A DNA stretch of 26,208 nucleotides from Choristocarpus tenellus KU-1152 (lineage: Eukaryota > Phaeophyceae): assembly GCA_964200185.2 (NCBI GenBank), contig CAXNAD020000171.1, positions 1 to 26,208 of the forward strand, written 5' to 3'. Shown here in pieces: positions 1 through 12,400 of this stretch. The translations under genes were made by a program, and so were the position numbers. The notes below the pieces were generated by a model that was not told where the DNA came from, did not search any database, and saw only the letters and a list, made by a program, of their open reading frames with translations. The number at the start of each line of letters is the position of its first letter. Position 1 is the first letter of the stretch.

Positions 1-18
1 TCTAGTTTTCATTGGTTT

Positions 19-49
19 CCCCCTGACACATCTGCAAAATGTCAGAGGG
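19..49. repeat. Palindromic repeat family C, copy 1 (5' flank)
   Basis: CCCTGACA-CATCTGCAAAA-TGTCAGAGGG forms an imperfect hairpin with arms CCCTGACA/TGTCAG(A)GGG, followed by ATAATAATAA. Copies in the 3' flank at 25074-25093 and 25136-25166; the latter is nearly identical, including the ATAATAAT tail. The rest of 1-291 shows no clear promoter element. Confidence 0.75.
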
Positions 50-291
50 CATAATAATAATATCTATTTACATCGGACAGAATTTAGAGGTTTCTTTATA
101 ACGATTTTTTGTAGATATAAGAATGTATCTTTGGCTTTATGTGGGATGTTTTACCTGTATTGAAGTAGGCACGATAGTGACGTCTGAAAGTTCACCGAAG
201 TAGGAATATGTGAAAAAAAAGTGGAAGGTGGGGAGGATGGGACTGTATTATCAACAAATGTTGGTAGAGAAAACACTTTTCTTCTGCTGGC

Positions 292-414
292 ATGTGTGTC
301 GCCGACTGGGTTTTGTGGTTGTTGCTTCTACCTACATGCATCACTGGACAGTTTCGGACCTACGATGGGACAGGAAACAATGAGCGCGACGAATTTCAGG
401 GATCAGTCATGACC
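292..414 (+). CDS. Exon 1: signal peptide and peroxidase N-terminus
   Basis: ATG at 292 (purine at -3) follows an in-frame TAG at 265, which fixes the start unless a further upstream exon exists. Residues 1-19 have a hydrophobic core (WVLWLLLLP) followed by TCITG, typical of a cleavable secretion signal though without a basic n-region. The next residues, QFRTYDGTGNNERDEF, match the conserved start of animal haem peroxidases (Y-R-x-x-D-G-x-x-N-N). The exon ends in phase 0 at GTGAGT (415). It is too short to stand out as an open frame and was found by reading the frame around the DGTGNN motif. Confidence 0.78.
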
Positions 415-3400
415 GTGAGTGGGAAAATAACTGACACACTATAATTTTGTGTTACTGAATGTACTTGTGAAGATGATACTAATGCTGTGGTAGTTTGTAC
501 CTGTATATGCATTGGCAGCCCTTGATCCGCCTCCATGACGCATTATATGAGGATGGTGTCTCAGAGCCACCCCGCCAAGATGGTCCTAGTGCAAGAGAAG
601 TGATGCGCAAACTCTTTCTGGGTGAGTCAATGTTCTTTCAACGTTTCTATGAATTACTTATGCTTGAGGATCTTGTTGTCTTGTTCTTTTATAGTGTGCT
701 TGGGTATACGTTGGTTATTGTTAGTGTCGTCATTCACAAAAGATAACACTATCATTGGGAAACGGCTCAACGCTTGACTGCCCACATTTCCATATTTGAC
801 ATTTTGTAGAACTACGGTGGTATGATGATATTCGGAATCTTCGGGAATTTATCTTAGTGTTGTGTTTTGCCAGAGGGCAACGAGCGTGGAAACCGTTCTA
901 CGAACATTCAACATTGTTTGACCCGATCCCTCTCTACTTTCCAAAACGTGTACATCAGGGCTTCCCCTCCACAAAACCAAAGGTACCTCTCAGTTCTTGC
1001 CAGCCTTCGGGCAACTAGTGGCACATGACATCGTGGAATTGTCGATCAATAAGAGTACAGAGGAATTTTTTCCTATCCTGTGTTCTGATAATGTGGCCGA
1101 CATGTGGTGCCCTTTGGCAAGGGATAGCAGCATCGACTTCCAACGTGCTGAGTGGACGCTGGTAGGTGACTCGGGTGGGGGGTACCTTTGGGGTTGGTAT
1201 AGTATTCTTTACACTTAGGACACCTTCGTTTCAACGATGAGGGGTGCAGTTGGGTAGTTCATCCTTTTGGGGTTGGTATAGTAATCTTTACACTTAGGAC
1301 ACCTTCGTTTCAATGGTAAGGGGTATAGTTGGGTAGTTCCCGATGACTCGTTGTCATTTCCTCTCTTCCCAGTCTTCTTAGGTCCTTTATTTGGACTACT
1401 CCCACAAAAAGTCATATCGTGTTGGAGTTGGTTATAGTAGTCTTTACACTTAGGACACCTTCATTTTTATGGTAAGGATTACAGTTCGGTAGTTTTGGAG
1501 CTACTGCAGTTTCCATACTAAGATATTTGCTCCGTTTTTGAGCTTGATATTAGCGAGTCATGCAGATGCTGAAACCCGACCAACTTGCTGTAGTGCTCCT
1601 CACAATTAGCACTCCTTGGCAGGTGGATGGAGTTCGTTTTCCGTTGAATCACAAGACTGCGTACTTGGATGGCTCAACAATTTATGGCGTGGATGAAGAA
1701 GCTGTGAAATCAGTGCGCACTTTAGAGGGTGGAAAAATGAAGCTCACGAAAGATGGACTTCCTCTATACTCTTACGATGCAGAAGATGGGACACAGGCCC
1801 AGGTGGGAGGAGTGTTCTCATTGGAGCAACCAACAACCCCAAGATGTGTGGATAGGTAAAGAATGGCATAAGTAAGGAACATACACAAAGTGTATTGGCA
1901 ACTTCTTTAGAGGTAAGTATTTTTTGGAGATTGGTGGCCAAGTTTGTTTCTGTGTAAATGCCCAATATCATCAAGTTCAATGAAGAGTGAAAGTATCTTA
2001 GAGGGTATGAGTTTTGCCCTGTTTGTCCATTTGGAGATTGACTTCCCACGGTGTTTTGATGACATTTTACCTACTCCGAAACGTTTCGGAGTAGGTAAAA
2101 TGTGTACGTTATAAAACGGTGTGTCCAGAACAAGGTATTGACATCTCCTAACAAACATGATAGCCAAAATTACATCAAAATTACAACATTGGATTTTCGC
2201 CCCGAAATGGACGCTGCTCTACCCCTCTAAGATACTTCCACTCTGAATGTCAGGTGGAGACAGGATGAGGTAGTAATGTAATTAAAATGCTGAGCTGATG
2301 ACTGTAAGTTGTGAGTGTGCAAAATAGGACAATAGTGAAGTGTACCTTATTTTGTGTATATGAGATTATTGTGTTAAACAAACAATGAGAAGACACCCCA
2401 CAAGGTCACTCTCTCTTCCGACCTTGTTGTGAAACTTCCTCCACTAGCTAAGGAGGAGGAAAAAACAATTTTAAAGGTTGAAAAATGATGTGTCCAGATA
2501 GGTACCCAGTAAAAGTCTTTACGTGTAACTTATCTCCTTTCCTGCTATTTGCCCCAGACTGATGGAGGTCATTGGGTGCTTGCTGACGATAGGAATGCTA
2601 ACAACCTATCTCTCCTTTGGTGAGTGTTGAAGGCACTTGCTGTAGCCGGGACAAATTTGTTCGCGATAAGAAATAGAGATGACTAGGATGCAGACATGGA
2701 AGATGGGTACACGTTGTTATATTAATGTTCGGATTCTAATCCTTTTCTACATATAAAGCTGAGACTATCTTTCATAGACATTTGGACCACAACCCTTGTT
2801 CTTTGGGCTCAACAACTCTGCTAGAAACAATCTGGAAAGGGTAGGAAAGATGTAACTTAGATCCATGGATGGCGTGTGACTCGCAATCTTTGGGATCGAT
2901 ATACTCCTCAGTGCACACAGGAAGTGAAAGTAAATGGGGTCACACACAGGTTGCCAGCGTTGTAAAGCAACTATGCCAAAATCACCGTCGCTTCCTATGT
3001 TCTTCTCTTCCTGACCCTTGTTGTTCACTGAATGGTACCGCATTCCATGTGCTCAACGCTTGCTGAGCAGCCTTGTCATTGTTTTTCTCCGTGAGCACAA
3101 CCGACGGGCAGCGGAGATTGCAACAGCATACCCATTGATGGACGATGAGGTGAGGTATCTTGGCTGCATTTCATCTATTTGTAGTGACAAGTACATTAAT
3201 TGCACAGTGTTCATCTTTGTCGTGGAGTATTGCCTTTTCTTGAGTCAGTCTCAGTTTACAGTGTTGTCAGGCGTATGCTCTTGTGATGGAACCTGTATGT
3301 CAACTCTATATTAACCTCTTCTGAAGAAATATTTCTAATTGCTATGAAATAAGTTAGATTGACTTGTTCAATCTATTCCTTGAACCCAATGAAGAGTACG

Positions 3401-6400
3401 ATCTGAAGCATATTGAGGTACAAAGAATGAGTTTGGTGTATGGTATATACCATATCAATGTCTTTTTATCTAGTTGGTTGAATTGGAGGGGTACCTGCTT
3501 CAGATGGAGATACCTATCTAAAAGGATATAAAATAGAGTGCTTATGACGGCTGAGTTGATAAGTCACTTGTTGGAGTAGTTGCCACCCTTCCACTTATTT
3601 CGATGGTTTGTCTTGTGCTGGATATGTTATTTGTGTCCTTCAGGAATGCTCATTTTGCAGTTTCATATTTGCAGTTTCATATTTGCAGGTCATAGCTGTG
3701 GAGGATAGAGTGTATAGTGAGTCTCACATTTTTCCCTCTTGTACGTAAGTCGGTGAGAAAGTAAATGGAGTCCTGACAAGACCTCCTTTGCTAGATCGTG
3801 GGAGTCAGATGGTTGGAATGTAACAAAGAGATTTATTTTTTCCCGGTGGAAAGGCAAGTTGTTGACTATTTCTAGAAGAAAAATGCCTGAATAACACAAT
3901 GAACTCCTAAGATTTTGATCCTTCTGGTGTGCTGAAATAAATGTAGAACAGCAATCTACCAAACTCCCTATATGAATGTTATAGAGTCTGCTGCAATTAT
4001 CTACCAATATATGTAAGTTCCATCTTAATCTGCGCAATGATGATGCAGGAGCTTTTCCAGCGGGCACGGCAGTGGGTGGTGGCTCTGATTCAAACCATTT
4101 TTGAGGCTGAATATGCCCCAAGAATTCTGGGGGAACCATTGGGCAAAAGAGTTTATGATGAGAGCGTGAATGCAGCCGTCGATGTTTTCTTTTCTGGAGT
4201 GGTGAGAAAAACAATCCAAGGCAGCCTCTAACTCCCAACCAGCAAATATATTGCCTGTTTTCATGGCTTGCATGATATTTGTGATCTCTGCTACAGATTA
4301 GGTTTGCTTCTTCGTATTTATTTCTCTGGTGGATGGAGTCAAGTGTAGGTGCCTGACTGAAAATTTGGAGTATACAAAGTCTGTTACAGTGTGCCTTGCA
4401 TCGTTCCCATGACTAGTGTTGGTTAACTTTTTTTTTACTCCGTACTTTTTCATCCTTACGAGCAACAGGCTTTTCGGTATGGCCATAGTGCTGTTAGCAA
4501 TGTCAACCGCCTTGTGGACGAGGAGTTCTCTCCTATTACCGGTGACCCAGTGCCTCTGCGGCAGACCATGTTCAACACACGGCCCACTGTAAGTATTTAT
4601 ATGGTTGCCAGATATATTCTGATTGTGTAGAGGTGGTTGGATATCAGGCCGCTCACATTGATGAGAAAAATCAAAGTTAGTGATATTCGTTTGGGGCATT
4701 TATGCAAAGAGTCAACAACTTGGATTTAACTTTACATGTAGACAATCCAATATCACGATTTTTGTGAAGAAGAAGAGTTATTTTGGCCATGAAAGAGATA
4801 AAAAGTTTGGAGCTGAGGATGTTGGAGTGCCTGTTTAGTGTTTTAGTGTGGCAGGATTTAAGGTGGTGGTAGAGGCCTAGTATCCCGAAATCGTTTTTGT
4901 TACACATACAACAATTTGTTTGGGAGTTGTGCACCTCTATTGGTGTCATGTGAGAGTGTTACACCATAAACACATGCACTCTGTCCTTTGCCCTGGATGT
5001 GTTACTCAGATCCTTCAAGTGGGAATCGAGTCTGTTCTCAGGGGACTTGCACTTGAGAATGACCAATTAGCGGATGCGGCTATTGTTGACGACATGCTCT
5101 TGTTTATTGTCTCTGTTCCAACCTACAACATCCAAAGGGGAAGGTGAGCACTAGTTTATGATGAACATGGATAGAAACACTTTCACTAATGCAGTATTCC
5201 TTCTTTGTTCTGTGTTGTTCACTTTGATGAGGAAATAGGGAAGCTACTTATCACTAACTTAACATGCCGAACATGATGTGGCATGCTATTACTGTTTTTT
5301 CTGCCACCTACCTGAAACTGTCATGCGATGTTTTGTGCTTGTACCATGACTTGCAACATGAACAAGGATTAGTTCACTGCCACACCCTCCTATAGCTGGA
5401 AACCAATAAACACAACAAATACAAATAAACATATTTATAATAGTATGCCTACACACTCAGTAATGACCTTACATGCCGGTTCAAAAGGTTCACAGGCAGG
5501 TTTATGGTCAACACGTCTGGTCTCTGGTCCGTTTTACGAATGATGCTGTCACAATTTTGTTTTCTTCTAAATAAACAACCATAAAGAAGTAACGTCTGAC
5601 ATCAAAATATTCTGATTTTTGTGGATCTGGTTGTATTACATATCAACCTGCATGCTCCATAATTCCCCCAAACATCTCTATTCAACATATCCATAGCTGT
5701 GACTGAATGAACTTCAAATCACCCCAGAAAATCAAGTCCTTTACTGCGATACTAAGGCTTATGAACTCAACTCTCCGTGAAGAGAGAGCTACAACCTTCC
5801 AAGTGATTGACATGTAAGCAATTGCTTCTCGAGTCACCGATTTGACATGATTGTTTCCAGCATAGGTAGTATTTGCATATATAATTAAAAACACAGTCCT
5901 TACCAATCTCACATTTTTTTTGAACAAGACAAAATCACGCCAATACACATCCGATTATATGCCAGTGCTTAGCCTTGGGATTGCTGCGGCATGTTACTCA
6001 CTGCTGCCAACATCAAAGATTGCCCTGCCTCTCTGTACTGGGCATCATCTCCAACACAAGGTAATCCTCTCTCCTATCTTGGATGTGGTCAAGATTGTGG
6101 GCTACTGCCTCTCTTGCCTCATTCACACCAAAACGTAAACACATGCTCGCAATTGACATGGTCTGACTGATGCTGATGCTCTGTGTGACTTTGCCGCGTG
6201 AAGTATCACATCCTACATGATGTTCAGTCCTCATCCCAAAGATCCTCAATAGGAAAATTGCACCTCAATCCTAGGGAAAATCCAAATAAAACCATAATCT
6301 TGAGGCTCAAAGTATCTGGGGGGCGGGTGGTGGCTGTCCATTTGGGGTCGATTTTTTCATGTCGCAATATTTGGGAGATTTGATTGCATATGTCGGATGG

Positions 6401-9400
6401 ATAATGTATGTGCACTTTTCCTGGTTATGTCCAAATGAACACCCTGGTGTAGACCCCCCCCCTCCGCTCTTAAGATATTTTGGTTCAAACCCAGAACTAT
6501 AGGGTCATCAACATGGGGAACCATCACCGCTCATATTCTACCATTTTATTTGGAACACAAAACACAGAGACCAGCTCTATGAGTGAAAGTATCTTAGAGG
6601 GTACGAGTTGTTCCCTGTTTGTCCATTTGGGGCTTGGTTTCCCTCAGGTTTTTTATAAAATTTTCCTACTCCAAAATGTGTAGAAATAGGTAAAGTGTTT
6701 ATGTTATGAAAAGGTGTGTCCGGAACAAGGATATTGACACCTCCTAATAAACACACTAGCCAAAATTACTTCAAAATCGCAACTTTGGATTTTGGTCCCC
6801 AAATGGACGCGGCTCTACCCTCTAAGATACTTTGACTCTATGTGGTACTCAAGACCTCACTGCTATACTCATGTATATTTACCAATATAGCATTGAGTGA
6901 TACGCTTGCTTGCTTGGCCCCGTGTAGTACAATCAACAAATGAACAACAATCTCCAATCCTCGTCTGTGGACAAAGCCAGAACCAGTTGAGGCAAAATGT
7001 GTAATGAAAATTCCAATATGTTGGTCATTCATGACAAAGCTCTTTTGATAGAAAAGAGCCTTCTATCGTATTCCCTCTCCAATTTTTTTTACTTCTTTTG
7101 TTAATAAACTTTGTATTAATTTCTATGTATCCGGGAAGTAACCTACTCTCCACCCAACTATCATTCAACAACAATCTACGTAATACTGCTCTACCATGAT
7201 CCCAGGACTCACGGTCAGAAGAAGCAGGTGCTGCTTTCTAGTTCCAGGATTTGGGGTAAGGTAATCAGTTGGTACTTCAGTGGAAACATCAGCTGCACAC
7301 AAAATAAGGGTAGACTCATTGAAAATAGACCCTTCAAAGTATATTGATGTGAAATCAATCCCAGTCCTTGAAGATTCACCATAAGTATTGTCACAGTGAC
7401 CAGATCTGGTGCGATGCAGCAGAACAATGTTCCTACTCTTGTCTTTGTTCTCCAACTGCCAGAGTTCTCTTCATTTGCTACGGTTGATTTCCTCCTCGTG
7501 ATCCTGCCATTCTCCCTCAAATGCAGATTTTCTGTCTGCAACATCCCAAACCTCCTGCACTAGAGGTAATTTCGCTGTGGCATCTGGTAGTCAGCACCCT
7601 CCTCTAAAGTTCTTCTTCGTCTGGGTAGACCAGAAGGTGAACCTTCAGCTGCTTCTAGGCAACTTAAGGCAATGTATCCCTCGCCATATTGAGTGCAGGA
7701 AGTCGTTACTCCTAAAAAGAATGCTGCATACCTTCTTAGCCACGTAGATGTCTTTATCGCTAACACCTTCAGGCCTTATGAGAGTCTCATCACACATGCA
7801 CCAATTGCATCCCTCCTTTTTCCAAGCACTACATCCCAGCCTACTTTGACCCCAAGGTGCACGTGCTGGTGAACCAATCGACATAATTCTTGGAATTAAG
7901 CTGCAGTTATTTACTGTGCGATAAACCCTTTTAGTGCCACCTTCTGCCCAATCGCTCCAGTTAGTTGTGATCGATCTAGTTTGAGATAGGAATGCTTAAT
8001 AGTGTTGAACCTGATAGGGAATTTTTCGACAGGTTCTGAATTATTGAAATACTGTGAACTTCTCGCCACACAATGAAATATGCCTCCAGCCCCATTTTAC
8101 ATGGAGTGGTGTATTTGCATCTGACTAAACACATTGAGTACGAGTTGGCGTGCGATTATTGGTGGTAGAAGCGTAGCAGTGCAATGTATATAAATACAGC
8201 TTATGGCAACATAGTTTCACTCTCTCCTCTCGAGATTTTGAGGAGAAAACGGCAAGGAGTCATCACCTAGCACTATGTCCTCTTTGACTCAATGCAGCTC
8301 ACAGTGCTCTTCCTTGTTCTTGACTTCAACTCCAGGGACCTGGGTATATGTTCGTTTAATGATTGCCGTGAGCAGCTGGGGCTAACTCCCCTGCGCATCC
8401 TGGAAGATCTCACCAACGATACAACAACGCTAAGCATCCTGCAGGACTTGTATGGGGGCCTAGATAATTTGGACCCATATGTAGGAGCTCTGGCAGAGAG
8501 TGGTGGAACAGGCTTGGTGCCACCACTCATGCATGCCAGTATCAAGGACCAGTACCAGGTAGGGAGTAAAAATCAGTTGGCCAGGGTTGAGATATTAACG
8601 TGGAGCAAGGTATACAGTACGTGTTTTCATTCAAGGGTAGCCTAGAACACGGTTGTCCTGCTCTTCCTCAAATAGTCATCAAAGTTCCCTAAAACATTCA
8701 TTAGATGGACTTCTGAAGCAAGAGGATATTAGATTATTGCCTATGTTGCACCCTTTCAGGGCATAAAGTCTCTGGGGTATTCATGTCGGTTGAACCACAA
8801 CTCCTTGCAAAGCTTGTTCTGATGTAACATCCCATCAAGCCAGGTTCATTTTACGACTGTGAAGTTTGGGGTTGAAATGGGTTAGTGGGTATAGCACTTA
8901 ATCCCTGAGAAGACTAGGTTGCAAGCTATGGATTGTGCTATTTACTTGGGACTCAGATGTAGTGAGTATTATCGATGAGTGGATAAAAGTTCATTGACAC
9001 TAAACCTGAACCTTAACCCCACACTTTTCCTCTTGATAGCGCTTGCGGAATGGGGACCGATTGTGGCATAACACCTCGAGTGAGTTCGAGGCAGTTGATG
9101 GTTGGTCGCTGGCTCAAGTGCTAAGGGAGAATTGTGATGGAATGGACCTTTTCCCCCTTGATGCTTTTACCACGGCAACTTGGAGGTTTGTTGTTGGTCA
9201 AAATGTCGCTTGTTAGGCTGCAGGAGTGTTGGCATAGGAAACAGAAATGTTCACTTAGGTTGAGCAATGTGATTCTTTATGATGTGCTTGGAGAATTCAA
9301 GTACTTGAATGGTGACTTCCTCAACGCCCGCACAATTGGTGCTACTGCTCTACTGGAGCAGGTGAAGGCCTTCCTTCTTGGTGACTCCCAGAATGTATAT

Positions 9401-12400
9401 GTGTGTGAGAGAGATTTCTGCATTTGACATGAGTGTGAGTATGTTAGATTAATATGACTGGGATGTTGTGTGGCAGTTCTAAGAAGTGATGATGGAAGCA
9501 TAGAGCGTTAATGGTAGGTATTCTTCTGATTTTGTTGAAACACATTGTCACCTGTAGCATCAGCATCCAAAGTATACTTTGTTTTTTGGACCCCATGCAG
9601 GGTTTGCGATGGTTCGTGCTCCTCCAGTGGAGAGGATACATTTGACTTGGAAAAACCTTACAACCTCAAGTGGGAAGGTCTGGACGACAAGAGGGTGACA
9701 TTTACAATCACGGTAGGTGATTGTGCGGTTGAGGCTACACCTGTTAGCCCACTCCTAGATGTTCAGCGTACCCTCTTATTGATTCTTGATCTATGTACTA
9801 TCATGGCCAACTTGGATATCACAATGAGAATTAAGAGTACTCCTTTAGCTGCACATCATACTCAGGACACGCAGGTCGCTGATAACACTCCTTGATTTGC
9901 ATTGGTTGTGCATATGTAACTATCAACAAAAAAACGTCGCTGTCTCATCTATTTGCTGTACGTAGATTGGTATAATCCCTCCCTCTCCACCACCATGTGC
10001 CATTTGTTGCTCTATTTTGTTGTTACTCCTTGGTATCCCTCCTGTGGCAGGTGGGTGAAGTAATTACAACTGGATTTATTGGCATTGGGTTTGGTTCCCT
10101 GAACATGAAAGATGCTGACATGGTCTTTTGCAAGTTTGAAGAAGGTACTGACCCGGAGTGCTATGATGGCATAAGCTTTACCAACAAAGAGCCTAAGAGG
10201 GATACTGATGTGAGTGTGTGGTGGGATAAGTATAGGATTTTAACGCTTTCATTGCCATGTACAAAGACATTTTGTGGCTCTAATGAGGTGACCTGCTTTC
10301 CTACATATACTTCACACTACGGGTTGTCAGTGTGAGCTGTTGTTGCTACCTTTTCTTTGGGATTGTGTTGGGTCGTGGTGGACATTATATATATGTATAC
10401 CGTTACATCTTGTGAAAACAGCAAGTGACTTGAGGTGAGGAACACAACATTATTTTGGCATGTTTTGCAAGTTTTGTCCTTTAGGTACTACTGAGTAGGA
10501 AGGGAATAAGATGCAACACTTGAATCTTTCAAAGCTTTTTTTCTAGTTGTGTAGGGGTGAAACACATGTTTCATTAATGCCTTACACTTGCTGAAGGTTC
10601 TGAAATGGAGAACATTTATGCTGGAATGCAGGATTGTGACGTCTGCGTCTTGTGGGTGAAGACGTTATAATTTAATCATAACACCAAATATCCTGCTATC
10701 CCAGCCTTGCTCATGGTCTTCTCTACCTATTACGATACACAGTTTATTGCATTTTTTTAAAAACCTTTTGAATACCATACATGTGGCCTCATGAACAACT
10801 GCAGATGGGTGGAACTAACGACTTAACTGCAGTGAGCACCTTGGTGGAGGATGGTTTTACCAGAGTCATCTGGACACGACCATTCCTGGCTACAGACGAC
10901 TTCGACAAAGCCATTGAGACATCTGGGACAACAGATGTGAGCCAGATAAGAGAGCAGGAAGAGAAAACTGTGACCATGCTTACCATCCATGTGCTTTCAT
11001 TTCTGAAGCCTCGAGGAAGATGGAAATGATGACATGGTGACAAAGGCTTTGTTTCTGTCCCTAACGCTAGAATAGCTTTTTCTTTTGACTTCCAAGAAGG
11101 GGATTATGCATCTGTTGCCCTGTGACCGCTTTTAACCAGTATTAGAATACTGACTGGAGCACCAAAGGTTGATGCAACAAGCATGGAAAATGTGAATCAT
11201 GTCAACCCCTGACTCTAGAATGTCGAGCGTAATGGTGGGGGTGCCCAGGTTGGTGTTGTCTCTGTGGATAAGGAGCAGCCCAGTATCAGTTGCCACTCGC
11301 TCTGTCTTGACCCTAAGTGAACCGCTCCTTTCAGCATTAAGTGCATGCCTTACTAACTCTTGAAATTGGTAGTACCCTACGCTTAGACTACAAACTGAAT
11401 CAAATAGACATCCCTTCTCAACCAGTACCAACTCATGCCCAATACCTGTATCACAGGTGATTGTGGCTTATAATCCTCAAGACATCGCTTTTCATGGCAT
11501 GAGTCGCATTGCCAAGGCAAAGATCGACTTTTCCACAGGGACAACTATTGCGACATCCTTTGACTCCCACTCCTCGTTTTTTGCCTTCCATGGTGCAGGT
11601 CTGGTACTCGAACCTTTCTCCCATCTCCCTCCCACGTCTTGGTATAGGAATATCATCTCCATTGTTCCTAAAGGAGGAGCTATGCACCTGATGTTTATGT
11701 TATAATTTTTATCCATTCTAATCAACATGACGGCTAGATCATCACTATTGCAATGCTTTGATATTCCAAAATAGAAGAAGCATTGATGACGTAAATGATT
11801 GGAGCTTGAAGCTGGGTGTGATGTTCGTGCATTGCACGTTTGTTAGGAGATCAGCTGGAACTTGTTTGCACAATTTTTCAATGCATATTCTGATATCCTA
11901 CTGCGGCAACCGAGTGTTGACAACGAATTAATGTGTCCTCCAAAGCACAAAGCTCAATTTCGAAGTTGCTAAGAAATGAGCAAATACTCAGCTCTCAAGC
12001 ACTGTGGTCACAATTGTCCATTTATTCGCGCATGGCCTTGTTCTGTCGCTATAGGAACTTGTCTATATCCTTTCCTTAAATGAACAAGTATGCCATTTTG
12101 AGAGTTACGAATCGAATGGAGTCCTGCGCACTGTACCCACATGAGAGATTTTTGATGTGTTTGACAATTGAAGTGTACATCATATCCATTATGATATCGA
12201 CTTTTCTTGTCTTCAATTTTAAATATTGGAATTTGATCAATACAATTGACAACCTGGGCCGTTTTCTATGCAAACAACTTCGATCATTTGCAGTGCTTAT
12301 GCAGGCGTTGGATTTGTATTCCATGGAATGCCGCTTGACAATTGCTCCAGTTCCTGAGTTGCACTATGGATTTCCAAAGTGCTACAGAATGCATCTTTTG

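Larger units (their letters stand above)
5144..8335 (+). other. Intron 9 (3.2 kb), transposon-rich
   Basis: The longest intron of the gene. It holds an antisense Ty1/copia polymerase relic (about 5682-6249), MITE-like family A copy 1 (6306-6484), family B copy 2 (6581-6838), and a second possible antisense RNase H-like scrap near 7560-7700. The remainder (5150-5680, 6840-7550, 7890-8335) shows nothing I recognise. Confidence 0.75.

Noticed and set aside
1190-1496. CRISPR-like array
   Set aside because: Only three imperfect units of 71 bp with unequal spacers, within a eukaryotic intron.
3690-4238. 182-codon minus-strand open frame
   Set aside because: It overlaps exon 7, whose + strand peptide matches the peroxidase family; the minus reading has no motif.
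9134-9427. Plus-strand frame with a protein-like stretch in intron 11
   Set aside because: It overlaps exon 11 in a different phase. Exons 11 and 12 already join in phase and in domain order, and the frame has no family match.
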